This document shows positions 62,859 to 64,000 of a stretch of 64,000 nt of DNA, in pieces. Position 1 is the stretch's first letter. The number at the start of each line of letters is the position of its first letter. Position numbers and translations under genes: made by a program. The stretch is from Mucilaginibacter jinjuensis (GTDB taxonomy: Bacteria; Bacteroidota; Bacteroidia; Sphingobacteriales; Sphingobacteriaceae), in the NCBI RefSeq assembly GCF_028596025.1, contig NZ_CP117167.1, forward strand, positions 2,232,001-2,296,000, in the 5' to 3' direction. A model generated the notes under the pieces. That model was not told where the DNA came from. It did not search any database and saw nothing but the letters and a program-made list of their open reading frames with translations.

Positions 62859-62882
62859 GCAAGGAGGCTTTCGCCTCCTTGC
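62859..62882 (-). terminator. Perfect 10-bp stem hairpin between precursor and maturase genes
   Basis: GCAAGGAGGC (62859-62868) pairs perfectly with GCCTCCTTGC (62873-62882). On the transcribed minus strand the loop is GAAA, a stable GNRA tetraloop. No T-run follows, so it is a weak terminator or 3'-stabiliser. Hairpins here are common in RiPP operons, letting precursor mRNA accumulate above the enzyme mRNA. It is an attenuator-like element in my reading. Confidence 0.75.
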
Positions 62883-62893
62883 GGTTTGTGGAA

Positions 62894-63097
62894 TTAGATG
62901 TTGACAGTGCAAGAGTTGGTGGTACATGTTGCAGATTTTATTCCACAATCATTAGTGCCGCATTTTGGTTCTACGCCTTCGCCGCCTTGTAAATGGCTTA
63001 GATTTTCTTCATTTAAGATAACGAGTTCGTCATTACCATTTAATTTGGCTGGATACTGCCCAGCTTGAAGCATTGCTTTCAGTCTAGAATTTTTCAT
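62894..63097 (-). CDS. RiPP precursor peptide with double-glycine leader and four-cysteine core
   Basis: Start set at ATG 63097, giving 67 residues; the longer frame upstream is Cys-rich noise without a ribosome site. The leader (residues 1-39) contains LNGNDELVILNEENLSHLQGG, typed here in part as DELVILNEENLSHLQGG, with the C39 cleavage site after Gly38-Gly39. The 28-residue core has Cys46, Cys51, Cys58 and Cys63, a CX4C-X6-CX4C pattern with Thr/Asn/Ser between, and ends CTVNI. The gene heads the operon for the maturase, helical protein and exporter. Similar GG-leader precursors are known in Bacteroidales; the core does not match one I know. Confidence 0.8.
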   Translation of the reverse strand: MKNSRLKAMLQAGQYPAKLNGNDELVILNEENLSHLQGGEGVEPKCGTNDCGIKSATCTTNSCTVNI

Positions 63098-63805
63098 TTG
63101 TTTTTGGATTAAGGTTTTACATAGCTTTACCTGTATGTACTCAGGTTGATCGTTTCTGCAGAAAACAACCGTTATATATATTCGAATAATATATTCTTGG
63201 AGAAAAGCGCAATAGATCCTATCGCATTCAATTAAACAAGGCAACTTGCAAACTAGTGTTGATATTATTAAATACTAAGTTCTAAATTTAAGTTCCTGCT
63301 TGCGAGAAAATAGTTTGGATTGTGTATAGCCAGAATAGTACTATAAGTTGAGATAGACAATTGCGAATAGACATAGGTTAGGTGTTTTATAATAACTACT
63401 AAGAAATTATATCTCAAAGTTATAAGTATAGATTAAAAATCAAAATCATTTTTAATTTTTAATGTAGATTTAAATTAAAACGTCTAATCGGTGGAGCACG
63501 AGAAAGATTATGGCGATTAAGGCGGTCTGTAGAGTAAGAATTAGAATAATTGTTGTTGGGTATATTGAAAAATTCTTTTTACGTATCCTTAGAAATTTAA
63601 TACGCTAAGCCTTGAGTAGAGTACGTTATTTAGTTCATTAAAATTAAAGCTATCTAAGAATATTATAAAGCTAAGACTTAAATACTGAATGCTCCTAATT
63701 GAGTTATTATTGTCCGTACCTCTAAAAATTAGATATTATAGGTAAAATTTGACAGAATCTTCGGTTATGTTTAGCGACAAAAGTTTCGCTCTCAAATATT
63801 CAGCG
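63098..63805. other. Gene-free AT-rich region upstream of the RiPP operon
   Basis: About 700 bp contain no supported gene. The part next to the precursor must hold the operon promoter, but neither a TAnnTTTG element nor the TGCAACA-N16-TGTCTC motif of the nearby sigma locus was found in good position. The rest is AT-rich with frequent stops in all frames. Confidence 0.5.
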
Positions 63806-63866
63806 TGGACGGGACTCGAACCCCATACCCTTATGCGCTTAAATATCGCGGATTTCATTACTTTAT
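63806..63866. other. tRNA-end-like relic related to the 125-bp repeats
   Basis: TGGACGGGACTCGAACC at 63806-63822 is identical to the start of repeat copy B, and the following CTTATG, TTAAATATC and CTTTAT keep the same order and near-equal spacing as in copies A and B, with diverged bases between. It appears to be a third, distant relative of the same attachment-type sequence. It may mark the right boundary of the RiPP-bearing segment. Confidence 0.55.
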
Positions 63867-64000
63867 GGTTGTTGGGTAACCGATTAAGTAACCGAATATC
63901 TCGTTTATTTTTGACTGAGTTTGAATGAACATTATAAATGAAATATAACTAAAAATTTAATAGAATTCAAGTGCTTTTGTTCGTTTGTGCTAATTATGGC

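Noticed and set aside
62950..63244. Longer 116-residue version of the precursor
   Set aside because: The upstream 49 residues are unlike a leader peptide, and the internal ATG at 63097 gives a standard-length GG-leader precursor.

Overview
The window looks like a chromosomal segment of a Bacteroidota bacterium, most likely a Sphingobacteriaceae member close to Mucilaginibacter or Pedobacter. The evidence is the TonB-dependent receptors with N-terminal carboxypeptidase-regulatory domains, TAnnTTTG-type -7 promoter elements, an RteC protein, Bacteroides-type mobilisation genes and a GG-leader peptide locus. The genus is inferred from gene content, not proven. No complete rRNA or tRNA gene and no CRISPR array was seen.

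Layout. (1) 0-8.6 kb: membrane and metal-related genes: a partial cytochrome b, a VIT-type membrane protein, a PAS sensor, a two-component pair, an outer-membrane protein, a Fur-like winged-helix protein and a TonB receptor. (2) 8.6-9.5 kb: gene-free DNA with decayed tRNA-3'-end-like motifs. (3) 9.5-15.1 kb: a PaoABC-type exported molybdenum aldehyde oxidoreductase, with convergent MocA and XdhC cofactor genes; xdhC carries an in-frame stop. (4) 15.3-36.8 kb: an island of redox enzymes (seven SDR-fold proteins, two aldo/keto reductases, one Old Yellow Enzyme, a Tat-exported protein, a beta-propeller lipoprotein, an amidohydrolase) interleaved with seven AraC regulators and one HxlR regulator. 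The island is bounded by two diverged copies of about 178 bp, each ending in the 5' stump of a metallo-beta-lactamase-fold gene. (5) 36.8-45.1 kb: a mobilisable element without a visible integrase (HTH protein, MobC, frameshifted relaxase, VirD4-type coupling protein, broken S41 peptidase, broken IS110, RteC). (6) 45.1-53.9 kb: a module bounded by a 125-bp direct repeat, carrying a small HD hydrolase, a tripartite RND efflux system and a frameshifted MgtC/DUF4010 gene. (7) 54.2-63.1 kb: an outer-membrane receptor, a divergent ECF sigma locus with mirror-image promoters, and a four-gene peptide natural product (RiPP) operon. (8) 63.1-64 kb: gene-free DNA with another tRNA-end-like relic.

The best candidate for an undescribed system is the RiPP operon at 58.26-63.10 kb. 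It holds a 67-residue double-glycine precursor with a four-cysteine core, a radical SAM/SPASM maturase, an unrecognised 350-residue helical protein and a C39-peptidase ABC exporter. Regulatory architecture is also unusually readable: paired direct half-sites 21 bp apart upstream of three redox genes, a 22-bp perfect palindrome between an SDR and an HxlR gene, and twin ECF promoters facing outward. Frameshifts that single-base insertions would repair cluster between 39 and 53 kb, so those genes are either decaying cargo or affected by consensus errors.
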